Part shown: one piece after another, positions 33,791 through 44,723 of the stretch
Layout: the number at the start of each line of letters is the position of its first letter
How positions within the stretch are numbered: the stretch's first letter is position 1
Source of the DNA: Siphonodentalium dalli
Lineage: Eukaryota; Mollusca; Scaphopoda; Gadilida; Siphonodentaliidae
Reading direction: 5' to 3'
DNA length: 64,000 bases
Assembly (NCBI GenBank): GCA_032622095.1
Contig: CP136066.1
Location: forward strand, 186,594,716-186,658,715
Notes under the pieces: generated by a model
Database searches by the model: none
The model's input: the letters and a program-made list of their open reading frames with translations, nothing else
Told to the model about the DNA's origin: nothing
Position numbers and translations under genes: made by a program

Positions 33791-35460
33791 GTCGCCACGT
33801 CTCTGTTTATGATGGCATGGTGGTCGAATATGCCCAATAAGCTATTCTACCCACTCATTCATACAGATAACTAGCACAAAATATTATTTTGCGCCATCAA
33901 AACCTGCGTCCAACATGTTTTGCTTGAACCCGAATACCAGTTAATTCGGGGGTATGAATCCCGCGTACGGCTTCAAAACACCCTGAATCCCGCGTACCGA
34001 AAGGGGGGGGGGGGTGATACCCTCATGACCGTGTTCTGCTGAAGTTAATATATATATGCCACTTGGTTGGGGGGATTATCAAGATGCATGAATGCAGCGT
34101 GATATATACAATTTATGGGATATAGCCAGACTGATCTGATAACTCCTAGTCGAATAGAATTAGAACAGTTTGAGTCATTGTGATATATATGGATCGGCCT
34201 ATATACTATGATCTGAAAGATGCCATTATTATTATAGTGAACCATGGCCACCTCCGTAGTTACGCGTGCTAATTCATCTTCCTTCATTTCCACATTTCCT
34301 TTGGTTCATGATAACGTTATAACCAGAATCAACATGGCACGTCATGAGCTGTTATTAACTCCAAATATTACTTCACATTATGTTGTAAGCAGTTAGTTAG
34401 TGGACTGCGTTGCCCCATAATGTCATTCAGTATTAAGAACCTGGATTCCAGAGTATATTGGACATAATAAATCAAACTGATGACATGACAACGGAAGACC
34501 CATCACTACCAATGGACGTTTGACCCGTTTCCCACCGTGTGGTCGTACAGTTTGTCAAAAGGCGGGAATTAGTATCATAATAAGTATCGGCTGTCTATGT
34601 TTGGCTCGTATCTATTGCGCTTACCATTCACATTCTTTCGTCATCTAAGCTGCACGGTTGGATATGCAAAGCAGTTGCGCAGTCCCTGTTGATTTCGATA
34701 AACTTCAAAATAATCGCTAATCAAGTGCGACCGACAGCACAGTCATAACCATTGCCCAGAACCACTTTCCTATTAAATTGATGTGCCAACGTAACGCATT
34801 GTCTCAATAAACTTTTCACATGCATAAATCATAGAAATCAATATGGGATATTAGTTTGCTGTATACTATCCATGGTCCATACCAGCCTACCGTGTTCATG
34901 CCAAGCCACCTTTCGTATATTGGGCGAATCACTTTGTGTGGCTACCACCAATTAACTGAACACGAGGAAAGCCAAGAACCAGACATACCACTTCGCCCAT
35001 TTGTGGGGATCTAGCCTGGTGTTTGGCAATGTTCATTTCAACTGAATATCATGTCCTGTGGGGTCACTAACTTATATTAACTTTTCAAAACGCCACATTT
35101 GCAATGAAAGTGTTGGACTACTTTGGTCTTTGGTGAAAACAATCATCCATACATGTATTTCAGAACCTGGTATTCACACTATATCACTTTAAGCTTGATA
35201 CGGGACACTACCGCATATACGGATATATTACCCACCTATTGGGTGTCTATTCTATTTTGATATGTCGTGGTTATCAATACGATTGAAACCTGCTAAGTTC
35301 AGCTAAACGAGGTTTAAATGGTGTTACCATGCAAATTTAATTAAAGGTTACAGCGCAACTAACAGTGAGACAAGCAGGCCAAATGACAGTCATAGCATTA
35401 ATTCTACTATTGTTTGTGTTTTGTAAACAAGGATGTGTTGTTTCTTGCTTGCCAAGATTC
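33791..35460. other. Non-coding, nothing firm recognised
   Basis: It holds a short tandem pair AATCCCGCGTAC (about 33957 and 33986) and a G tract at 34003-34014. No exon or element supported. Confidence 0.4.
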
Positions 35461-35469
35461 ATGGTATAG

Positions 35470-36380
35470 CTTAGTCCAAGTCTTCTTGTACTAAAACCAG
35501 CTAAGATATTGGGATGGCGATGCTGGCGTTTAGTCCAAGCCCGCTTGCATACCAATCCTACCACATGAGTTACGCCCACGATCTGTGGCGGGAATTTGTG
35601 GTGTATTTTACTCGATTTACCTAGCAAATCAATACATGATGCTATATACATCGGAAAGGCTTACATCTAATGGTCATAATGGTGTATAATAATCTAACTT
35701 TAATGTTAAATTACACATAGAATATTCCGGTTGATTGCCACAAACATCGATTTGTTTCTCTGTTTGTTTACGTTTTAACCGAAAGCCGAAGTGGTCCGAA
35801 TAAGTTCGGCATAATCCGCTGTTTGTTCTGGGAATTCTACTTTCCGTTTCTATATATAGCGCGGGTTTTCCGAACAAAAATGGCGAAAACCGATCGTCCG
35901 AAAGTCCAGTTTTCTATGTGCTTTCAGAACAATTCCCGCACTAAAAACTTAATGACATAATGGAGGATCAGAACGGTAGTTTTGTTGACAATTATCGCAA
36001 GCAACTTGTCAAAATTGGAGCAAATTAGATCTCTTTTGTCTGACTTGCCATGCGTGTGGTGTGCATTTTGACATCTGTGTTGATAAAATAATCGGAGAAC
36101 CGAATCACACAGTTTCGAAATATAGTTCTTCCGTTTTAGTGGGACTTTTCAAACTTAAGGTTCATTTATTTAGTGTATTACATTTATATCTCCAATGTTT
36201 AATTAATCTATTTATTATTTTATTTATTGACACACATAATTACGATTACAATGGAGAATTCATCGTAATTTGCGTTGTTGTCCAAAATCTACGGAATATT
36301 TTCAACGGAAAATGCCGAACACAGTTCGCGAGGTCAACCGAGTTCGCATACTTTAAAAAAATTGTAAACATTGAGGTAAA
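35470..36380. mobile_element. Truncated copy of the CTAGTCCAAG element, cut by the 21-bp satellite
   Basis: From TTAGTCCAAGTCTTCTTGTA onward this is the reverse complement of 45660 downward in the complete element at 44724-45660, for about 900 bases. Similarity stops near 36380, exactly where the GGAGCCCGGGAGG leader of the satellite begins. The rest of the element is not found downstream. Confidence 0.75.
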
Positions 36381-36390
36381 TGTATGGAGC

Positions 36391-36820
36391 CCGGGAGGTG
36401 ACATGGTAAATATATTTTATAATCCGTGCGCACGGATTAATAAACCGTGCGCACGAATTAATAAACCGTGCGCACGAATTACTAATTCGTGCGCACGAAA
36501 TAGTAATCCGTGCGCACGAATGATTAATTCGTTCGCACGAATTAGTATTTCGTGCGCACGAAATAATAATTCGTGCGCACGAAATAATAATTCGTGCGCA
36601 CGAATTAATATTCCGTGCGCACGAATTATTAATTCGTTCGCACGAATTATTAATTCGTTCGCACGAATTAGTATTTCGTGCGCACGAAATAATAATTCGT
36701 GCGAACGAATTAATAATTCGTGCGCACGGAATATTAATTCGTGCTCACGAGTTACTAATTCGTGCGCACGAATTAATAGTTCGTGCGCACGGATTAACAA
36801 CCCCCTTGCATTTCCCGAGG
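36391..36820 (+). repeat. 21-bp palindromic satellite, array 1 (~18 units)
   Basis: Unit: the 18-bp perfect palindrome AATTCGTGCGCACGAATT plus a 3-bp spacer (usually AAT or AGT). The palindrome core CGTGCGCACG carries three CpG and is almost invariant, while outer bases vary between AATTC and AATCC. Array 1 spans about 36418-36800, after the leader GGAGCCCGGGAGGTGACATG (36391) and before the trailer GCATTTCCCGAGGAATGTCA. Because 21 is a multiple of 3 and the unit lacks stops, both strands stay open (heptapeptides N-P/S-C-A-R-I-N and A-H-E-L-L-I-R). These are not evidence of protein. Confidence 0.9.
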
Positions 36821-36867
36821 AATGTCAATGGGGATAAAGTGTCTTCGTTATATGTTGAATTGTATGG

Positions 36868-37136
36868 AGCCCGGGAGGTGACATGGTAAATATATTTTAT
36901 AATCCGTGCGCACGGATTAGTAATTCGTGCGCACGAATTAATAAACCGTGCGCACGAATTAATAATCCGTGCGCACGAATTACTAATCCGTGCGCACGAA
37001 TTACTAATTCGTGCGCACGAAATAGTAATTCGTGCGCACGAAATAGTAATCCGTGCGCACGAATTAATAATCCGTGCGCACGAATTAGTAATCCGTGCGC
37101 ACGGATTAACAATCCCCCTTGCATTTCCCAAGGAAT
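36868..37136 (+). repeat. 21-bp palindromic satellite, array 2 (~10 units)
   Basis: Same leader and trailer as array 1. Units lie at about 36898-37106. The flank CTTCGTTATATGTTGAA before it and after it shows that the whole leader-array-trailer block was duplicated. Confidence 0.9.
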
Positions 37137-37139
37137 GTC

Positions 37140-37475
37140 AATGGGGATAAAGTGTCTTCGTTATATGTTGAACTGAACATAATACCATTGTTCGCCCTAT
37201 GATGAGTTTTACCTGGCGAGCTCCTAACATGGCATGTTTGTGGTATATATATGGGTGTGGATAACAGGTGGGGTGGACCAAAAGCTATTGTTTCATTGCC
37301 ATACCTGCCATGTTGCGCGGTGGAAAAATCATTGCACAACGATCCATATGAGTATCTATATTATAGAGTTAAGGAAAATGGGATACTCATACTCATAAGG
37401 CACCGCGGTCACATCTATATTCCCGTACATGTAAAAACTGTTCAGTCCGGAACTGGCTTACACATGGGTCTATTA
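37140..37475 (+). repeat. Flank duplicated downstream (copy 1)
   Basis: From GGGGATAAAGTGTCTTCGTT to AGTCCGGAACTGGCTTACAC the sequence recurs at about 38753-39103 with a few small insertions. No gene is supported in either copy. Confidence 0.8.
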
Positions 37476-37990
37476 TATTCAATTCAGCCCATGAAAGGCA
37501 CTGTACCCCCCCCCCCCCTTTCCTAATTGACTCTCATTCCATCTTCCACAAAAATAAATACTGATGCATGTCTTCAGTATATATTTAGCCTTGCTGAAGA
37601 GGGTATCCTACATCTTACACTCCATTTCGGCCATTCCTGATATCATATCGGTATGGTGCAGTAGTCACTGCGCAACGATCCATTATATGCATGTATACTT
37701 TAGATTGAAATATACTGGCATACTATCCGTGAGCATCACATAGCATCCCGGTTTATATATGTATACATGAATGTGCAGTCCGGAACTGGCTTACACACGA
37801 GCGGGGGCACACTAACTAGTCACCACGGTCCATATGGGCAAATAATCCAATCGTGAGCCCACGTGGACACCACAGCCTAATATAATTTGTAACTAAGTAA
37901 GCCCTACTGGCATACGGTCGCATACCCCCCAGGGAAGCATCCACGTATCAAACATACTCTCATGTATAATTTGTTGTCGCAACTGCGTTG
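37476..37990. other. Non-coding with a C tract
   Basis: A run of 15 C residues lies at about 37504-37518. GTGCAGTCCGGAACTGGCTT (about 37771) is a third partial copy of the end of the duplicated flank. Nothing else recognised. Confidence 0.5.
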
Positions 37991-38554
37991 TAAAGGAGTC
38001 CGCAGGTGTGAGGCCATTTTGACTGAATTACCGATAGGACAGTATTTATATATGTTAAACCGTGGGCACGGTTTATTAATTCGTGCGCACGAATTATTAA
38101 TTCGTGCGCACGGATTACTATTTCGTGCGCACGGATTACTATTTCGTGCGCACGGATTATTAATCCGTGCGCACGGATTATAAAATATATTTACCATGTC
38201 ACCTCCCGGGCTCCATAGAATTGTATGGAGCCCGGGAGGTGACATGGTAAATATATTTTATAATCCGTGCGCACGGATTAATAATCCGTGCGCACGAAAT
38301 AGTAATCCGTGCGCACGAAATAGTAATCCGTGCGCACGAATTAATAATTCGTGCGCACGAATTAATAATCCGTGCGCACGAAATGGTAATCCGTGCGCAC
38401 GAACTACTAATTCGTGCGCACGAATTAATAAACCGTGCGCACGAATTAATAAACCGTGCGCACGAATTAATAATCCGTGCGCACGGTTTAACATATATAA
38501 ATACTGTCCTATCGGTAATTCAGTCAAAATGGCCTCACGCCTGCGGACTCCTTT
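37991..38554. repeat. Large inverted repeat containing satellite arrays 3 and 4
   Basis: The left arm (37991-38216) starts AAAGGAGTCCGCAGGTGTGA, contains about 6 units of the satellite in reverse and ends with the leader inverted (CCTCCCGGGCTCCATA). The right arm (about 38226-38554) is its reverse complement with about 11 units and ends CGCCTGCGGACTCCTTTA. The arms meet at CCATAGAATTGTATGG with almost no loop. Length differs only by unit number. A structure this size would extrude a long hairpin or cruciform. Confidence 0.88.
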
Positions 38555-38559
38555 ATATG

Positions 38560-38752
38560 GAGCCCGGGAGGTGACATGGTAAATATATTTTATAATCCGT
38601 GCGCACGAATTAATAATCCGTGCGCACGAATTAATAATTCGTGCGCACGAAATAGTAATCCGTGCGCACGAATTAATAATGCGTGCGCGCGAATTAGTAA
38701 TCCGTGCGCACGGATTAACAATCCCCCTTGCATTTCCCAAGGAATGTCAATG
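38560..38752 (+). repeat. 21-bp palindromic satellite, array 5 (~6 units)
   Basis: Leader GGAGCCCGGGAGGTGACATG at about 38560, units to about 38722, then the common trailer. One unit reads GCGTGCGCGC instead of the palindrome. Confidence 0.88.
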
Positions 38753-39105
38753 GGGATAAAGTGTCTTCGTTATATGTTGAACTGAACATAATACCATTGT
38801 TGACTAATAACCCGTCGTCCCCCTATGATGAGTTTTACCTGGCGAGCTCCTAACATGCATGCATGTTTGTGGTATATATATGGGTGTGGATAACAGGTGG
38901 GGTGGACCAAAAGCTATTGTTTCAATGCCATACCTGCCATGTTGCACGGTGGAAAAATCATTGCACAACGATCGATATGAGTATCTATATTATAGAGTTA
39001 AGGAAAATGGGATACTCATACTCCCCGTGGCCATAAGGCACCGCGGGTCACATCTATATGCCCGTACATGTAAAAACTGTTCAGTCCGGAACTGGCTTAC
39101 ACTGT
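38753..39105 (+). repeat. Flank duplicated (copy 2)
   Basis: A second copy of 37140-37475, with an insert of about 18 bases near 38801 (ACTAATAACCCGTCG) and other small differences. Confidence 0.8.
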
Positions 39106-39480
39106 AAACCTATGTGTTAAAAATCTTAACACAAAAATTGTAACAGATAATAAACGCGTCAATCTGTTCAAAGTCAGTACTCCAGTGTTAAAGAAGTTAA
39201 CACTAACGTTAAATCAATTCACACGTAAATGTGTTACACTTAAATTAACACTAGTGTTCATATTGTGAACACATGTGTTAAAACAATGAACACCAGTGTT
39301 TAATTTTGCACACATAATCGCGTTAAAGCTAAGCTAACACTGGTGTTCAGATTGTTAACACAAGTGTTCAGAATATTTGAACGCATACACATGTTACGAA
39401 CACATGTAACAGATATTGCACACATTTACGCGTTCAAATCAAATTTTTTGAACACATGTGTTAAAATCACACAACACCAA
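39106..39480. repeat. AACACNNGTGTT-type palindrome cluster
   Basis: GTGTTAA, AACACTNGTGTTCA and their inverses occur every 15-30 bases across about 370 bp. Degenerate and strand-symmetric. Purpose unknown; it may be a MITE interior. No coding. Confidence 0.6.
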
Positions 39481-39626
39481 TGTTAAGTTGGACAACGCAC
39501 CAATGTTAAGTTGGACAACGCCAATGTTATCTGGGACCACATAAAATCACACCACACCAATGTTAAGTTGGACAATGCACCAATGTTAAGTTGGACAACG
39601 CCAATGTTATCTGGGACCACATATCA
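39461..39626 (+). repeat. Tandem ~82-bp duplication
   Basis: The block AAAATCACACAACACCAATG to ATCTGGGACCACATA occurs twice in a row. Each contains two copies of ACCAATGTTAAGTTGGACAA. Confidence 0.8.
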
Positions 39627-39763
39627 CACATTGGATTTTTATACCTTTTAATATTCATAACAAATAACATATTCACATACAAACATAGATAGAAATATAG
39701 AATTGACATCATTTATTTGGTTTGTCGCAACAACAATCAACATAAGTTTTATATAAGCATTAA

Positions 39764-40043
39764 CCCTTTCATGACTGAATACTCATTGACGGGTAGTTAG
39801 TAGATTCCCTTTAATTCATTTGTAGGGATGTTCAGATAATAAGTTCAACAAACAGCCTGAGGCTGTTTGTTGAACTTATTATCTGAACATCCCTACAAAT
39901 GGGAATCCTTTGAAAAATCTCAAGGGTGATTTTTCTGTCCATCGTCTGATTATATTAAAATTACACCCCTATAAAATAACAATGGAATATTCCATTAAAT
40001 ATGCTTCTCATTGAGTGGGAGAGTCCATTCAGTCAACAATGGG
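39764..40043. mobile_element. piggyBac-like MITE with TTAA target sites and central hairpin
   Basis: TTAA flanks at 39760-39763 and 40044-40047. Ends CCCTTTCATGACTGAAT and ATTCAGTCAACAATGGG are inverted. The centre (about 39836-39899) is a perfect hairpin, TGTAGGGATGTTCAGATAAT ... inverted. A decayed copy lies at 51672-51840, and hairpin-only relatives at about 24990 and 44461. Confidence 0.82.
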
Positions 40044-40199
40044 TTAAAGTGACAATGGCGGTTTACACAAAATAAAATAATACAGCAATGCCCGAAATAA
40101 TTGTGTGATACCACTCTGTGTTTTGAGCCATTTGACTCACTACTCATAGATACCAAGTTTCATCTCAATCGGATGGAAAGAACTTGAGTTATCATGCGG

Positions 40200-40435
40200 A
40201 CAACATGAAAAGTTGGATTTTCGAAGTCGAAAATGGGTGAAAAAGGGCAATAACTCTGTCATAAATCATCGGACCGAGCCCCGAGTCGAACTCGGCCTTT
40301 ATTCTTGGTCACTACACATACATACCAAGTTTCATCTCAATTGGGTCGGAGGAACTCGAGTTATCATGCGGACAACACATCGGGACGGACATGCTGATTA
40401 TAATAGTCCTCCGATATTTTTCGGGGGACAATAAT
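40200..40435 (+). repeat. Dispersed CAAGTTTCATCTCAAT / GTTATCATGCGGACAA repeat
   Basis: Two similar segments (about 40135-40215 and 40325-40435) share ACCAAGTTTCATCTCAAT and GAGTTATCATGCGGACAAC, ending in GGGACGGACATGCTG and TTTTTCGGGGGACAATAAT. Related sequence recurs at 52860-53190, 56640-57180, 58560-58690 and 62600-62900. I take it as a SINE-like or MITE-like family common in this genome. Confidence 0.6.
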
Positions 40436-41021
40436 GATATTTTTGTTTCTTTGTGTGAGACCCAAGTGGATTTGTAATCTCCAGATCATCAGTATTCAGA
40501 ATCAACTGCAGTGCACTCTTAGGTCAGAACAATTTGATAACTTGAATTACGAATATCGAGGATGAAAATCTGAAGATGGAGAGGAAAAACACAATTAGAC
40601 CACTTTTATCCAGTGTCTGTCACCCGCGGATGGATAATTACTGAATGACCGAATTTCATGTAGTCATACTTATACTAGTCTCCTGATTGTTTAATAGTAT
40701 ATGGCTTAACTTTTATATCAATCAAACACTTCATACAAGGAAACATGCATTGAGACTACCTTGAAAATCTCTATTATCTCACAACCTCATGAAAAATGGA
40801 TTTAAAATTATGCATGCCATGTACATTAATTGTTGGCATAGAATGACATATGCACCTCTCACTCCATGGTATGTTCAGAGTGATTAACTGTTACACCCAA
40901 TAGATGAACATTTCCTACTATTTTAATATGAGTGTACAAGGCTACATGCTTAATATTTAGATTAGATTGTGCCCATGTTTATTTAAACCACTGCTTTAAT
41001 ATTAAACTCTTTTATTGCCAG

Positions 41022-41138
41022 ATAATTCCTGAAAATGTCAATGTGAATATTGTTACTCATGAAAAGCTGGGTGTTAGTATTTGTTCAAAAAGTACCATAA
41101 AATTACTGAATCATACTGATACAGATGTTTTAGATATG
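41022..41138 (+). CDS. Possible orphan exon, 39 codons
   Basis: A pyrimidine-rich acceptor (ACTCTTTTATTGCCAG) precedes an open stretch of exactly 39 codons starting IIPENVNVNIVTHEKLG and ending TDTDVLDM, followed by the donor GTATAA. Phase is 0 at both ends. I recognise no family, and no neighbouring + strand exons can be linked. It may be an exon of a gene with distant exons, a dead piece of one, or chance. Confidence 0.22.
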
Positions 41139-41269
41139 GTATAACTTCATATTTATGTTCACACAAAAAATTTCTAATTTGTTTGTTTTTTTAAATTCTC
41201 TCCAATTTTTATTTTTATTCAATTTCTCCTAATTTGTTATCGGCGGGTTCGTAATCCAAGTTATTAAAT

Positions 41270-41569
41270 TGGTCTAGCCTTATTTTCTATGAAAAGGGGA
41301 TGCGTCTGAAAAAACTCACCATCACAAAAATCCTGCATATAATCTTCATTGGAAGAAAAATGGGGATGTTGTACATAATGCCATACCTCAGGTAGCTCTA
41401 ATAAATTGTGCAGAGACTGCTCTAAAGGAATGTAGTATTCAAAGTTCGGAAATTCAACAATTTGCCCATTTTTTGTGATGTTTCGGCGGTTTAATTCAAT
41501 GGATTCTGGTGCTATATATGGAATTGAGTCACTTTTCATATAACACTTCAACAATTTGCATGTATACAT
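41270..41569 (-). pseudogene. Fragment of an uncharacterised invertebrate protein family
   Basis: The - strand reads ESIELNRRNITKNGQIVEF, YYIPLEQSLHNLLELPEV and MQDFCDGEFFQTHPLF. The pattern Y-I/V-P-L-x(3)-L ... DFCDG-x(2-4)-HPLF is one I associate with abundant uncharacterised proteins of fish, corals and molluscs that are often located in transposon-like loci. The expected continuation (LQI...YYDD) is missing and stops follow at once. Upstream, another frame is open (SEWDGDKVVNKDGLINVY) and would need a frameshift. Most likely a degenerate copy, or one exon of an unrecognised gene. Confidence 0.4.
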
Positions 41570-42256
41570 TAATCAGGCCATCTTTATTAACCACTTTGTC
41601 GCCGTCCCATTCAGAAAAGATAACTTCATTATCATATCTCATATTCATATTTGTGCTTGGTAATGTGCATGTACATACATGTACGATGACAATTAATACG
41701 AAATAACAATTAATTTAATATAATTTTCAACAACATGTTTCGTAGTCAATTGATTGTAATTGGAACTTTATCTTTACTCACACCGAACAATGTCATTCAC
41801 CCGCCGAATTCAATGTCAGTTCATGTCATGTTTTCAAATTCATTTTTCAAGTGGTTGTGAATGTTCAAATTGTTAATCTGGATATGATTTCCGTGAAATA
41901 GACTGCTGGGCACATTCTGACATTGGTCGGAGTAAATGGTATATGAAGATCTCCCATGTTAATGTTGACAGTTTTCAAATTTGGGTGCGAAACGACAAAG
42001 TTTGCTGGAATTTCCGCAATTTGGTTGTGTGTGTCAGTGATGGATCTGCCCGAGGTAACCTTATATATATCAGCCTGAGACCGAAGGCTGATGTGAGGTG
42101 ACCGAGGGCTGATGTCGCACCTGATATCATACATGCATAAGACTTAGTGTATTCCGTTTTACAGAATAATCATACATGCGTTCATTATTTATCTAATAAA
42201 TGCAACACATCCTAAATTTATTAAATAAAATGCCACACATAGTGTCCATAGAAGGA

Positions 42257-42773
42257 TAAAGGCCCATTCAGACTGCTGCGATGTGTGCGTTGCGTCCGAC
42301 ACGAACATACACATTCACACTGCAACGACGGTCGCACAGAGTCCGAATATCGACAAATCAGAGATTTCCGGACTGGACAGCCGGTAACAAAACAATTATA
42401 CATTTTACTTGTATTTAGTTTAGTGCTGAGCTCTGCACAGATAAATCTCTTTCATATCGGTACCCCAATAGGATAATTGTGAAACATTAGATGCAGTGGA
42501 ACCCGCAAAATCATTTCTCCGACGCTTCTTAGGTTAAGTATCTGTTGACAAATGATTTCGATGGAAAGGGAGATAACACGCGCTAATGACTTGACGAACA
42601 TTGCCAATGCCTGACACTACACATGTTTTCCATATAAGGTATGCAACAGTTGCGTTGCGTCAAAATATCTATTGTCAATGCGACGGTTGCGAATGTCGCT
42701 ATGCTATTATCACTAATCTATAACTGTCGCATCGGACGCGACACACGCATGGCAGTAGTGTGAATTGGGCTTA
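42257..42773. mobile_element. MITE with ~45-bp imperfect terminal repeats
   Basis: Left AAAGGCCCATTCAGACTGCT followed by GCGTTGCGTCCGAC. Right GTCGCATCGGACGCGACACA then GTGTGAATTGGGCTTAA, the imperfect inverse. Interior words GCGTTGCGTC and GCGACGGTTGCGA are also repeated. No coding. Confidence 0.7.
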
Positions 42774-43787
42774 AATATATTGTTGGCTCTAATGGAATGT
42801 TCAAAGGAATTAAGCCATCGATCAAAATTGCCTGACTGCAAACACATGGGTTACTGCATGGGTATCAAAAAAATTAAAACAAAAAATTATTAAAATATTG
42901 AGAAGGTATAGGACTTCCAAAGTAGAAAAAGATAGGTACATCTAATTTTGCCCCCACAAAACGGTTTTCTCTTTCCTAAATCTGTAACCAAATGCACCAT
43001 TCTGTGTCCTAATATCTATAGTTTTCGAAAAAGTTTGGTTCAACACCGTACCCCAGGTTCCAGAGATGCCAGCAGCGTTCGAAAACTAAAAATCATAATT
43101 TTTATTTTGGTCGTCGAAGTCGCCGTCCACTAAAATTGACACATAATTCATATCAGTAGCGCTGATGAAAATGCATAAAACATTAAACGGAGCCAAACAA
43201 TCGTAAAATGAACCTGTTTTAGTTTAACTGAGCTAAGTTTTCACGTAGTATCGGCCCCAAGCGCGGTTAAAATTTAATTATTTCAAATTTCTGATCCTCT
43301 CAATTTGGCTGGGATTGGTGATCGGTCACAATCGGTGACGATCAGAAAACCCCATTCAACATTACACACAGGCTGGCCTAAGTCTATCGTAGTTTCATTT
43401 TCAGTTTCACACAAATGATTGACGTGCAATGATGACGTCGTTGACGTTTTTCATCGGCACTATTCTCACAAATTTTAAGTTACCAATTGTATATTGTGTC
43501 GTATCTGGATAATATATGAAGTTTATTGAAAAAGTAAAACAGTATGCTGCAGAAGAGAACTAGGCCTAAATATTTTTTTGACAATCGGAAAAGATGACAA
43601 TTGTTTTTTTTGACTCGACTTTCCCTACTCGGACTGCATGGGCCAGCTTCAGACTGACAGCTTGAAAAGTTACTTAAGCTACCTGGAAATGACCCAGATT
43701 TTATCGAAGAGAATTAGAATGGGCATAACTGCTTTACCACATATTATTTTATTATATTAATAAAATTTAAAAATTATGCTTTTGAGG
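42774..43787. other. Non-coding, nothing recognised
   Basis: AT-rich with short frames only. No supported exon or terminal repeats. Confidence 0.4.
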
Positions 43788-44350
43788 GACAATTTAAAAC
43801 ATTATTTTGACAAGAACTCACATTTGAAGAACTTTTGGCAAATTCCATTTGGTCAAATATATTGTAGACATAAACACGCAGTGACAGTTTATAGCTATAT
43901 TTTTGTCCAAGAATTTTGTAAAAAGTAAGATTATGTAGAACATTGTAAAAATGAATAGGTTCTGCTATATTGTGTTAGTGTTTTAGTTTTGGAGATAACT
44001 GTAGCCACCCATAAGGAATTCACATCTAACCTTCAGTGAATTGAGTTGAAAAAGCTTTAATCCCATCCTGACCTCCATCATATGGCTGATGTGGGGTATT
44101 AATAGTTCAGATTAATCTGTCCCAGTTCAGTGGATACCACTGTGTTCAGAATAATTGTCTGGCCAATTACACACATAACATAAGGAAATCTGTTAATTTT
44201 CACAATGTTCTAACTTCTACATAATCTCACTTTTTACAAAATTCTTGTGACAATTTACAAAAATTATTGCCAACTGTCACTGCGTGTTTATGTCTACAAT
44301 ATATTTGCCCAAATGGAATTTGCCAAACTTGCCAAAATGAGTTTAAAATA
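43788..44350. repeat. Long inverted repeat (~150-bp arms)
   Basis: The left arm (about 43788-43955: GGCAAATTCCATTTGGTCAA, TGTAGACATAAACACGCAGT, TTTTGTAAAAAGTAAGATTA) is inverted at about 44205-44350 (TAATCTCACTTTTTACAAAA, CACTGCGTGTTTATGTCTAC, CAAATGGAATTTGCC). The loop is about 250 bp. Consistent with a foldback element. Confidence 0.75.
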
Positions 44351-44460
44351 GAATCATGACATTAACAATGGCAAATTAAGTTTAACATGCGTTAAGTTAA
44401 GTAAGTTTAACATGCATGCGAACTTTAATTAATATAAATTCTTTAAACAAACTTATATAC

Positions 44461-44600
44461 AAGCGGTAGAATTTTCAGATAATAAGTTTAAGTTCAAGCA
44501 ACATTGTTGAAATTATTATCTCAACATCAGTTTCAACATCCATATAAATGAGTGAATAGGAATCTGCCACCTGTTCATATTCTAAAAAATCCCTACATAT
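44461..44600. repeat. Decayed TTCAGATAATAAGTT hairpin fragment
   Basis: TTTTCAGATAATAAGTTTAA is inverted as ATTATTATCTCAACAT, similar to the centre of the piggyBac-like MITE at 39764. Ends not preserved. Confidence 0.5.
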
Positions 44601-44723
44601 GAACAATGGGTTAATCCACAGCCACTCATAGTCTCGCTTGAAAGTATGAAATGCCCCTTTAAATACACAAAGCCCTTGAGCATTTCTGTAAAATTTGCAT
44701 TCTGTGACAGTACATGATATTAT

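Noticed and set aside
36061-36837. 258-codon + strand frame and long - strand frames over the 21-bp arrays, apparently encoding heptapeptide-repeat proteins
   Set aside because: The 21-bp period without stops keeps several frames open on both strands. The non-repeat part overlaps a truncated transposon, and no splice or homology support exists.
36418-38724. CRISPR-like regular repeats
   Set aside because: There are no unique spacers, the spacing is 3 bp, and the host is an animal genome. It is a satellite.
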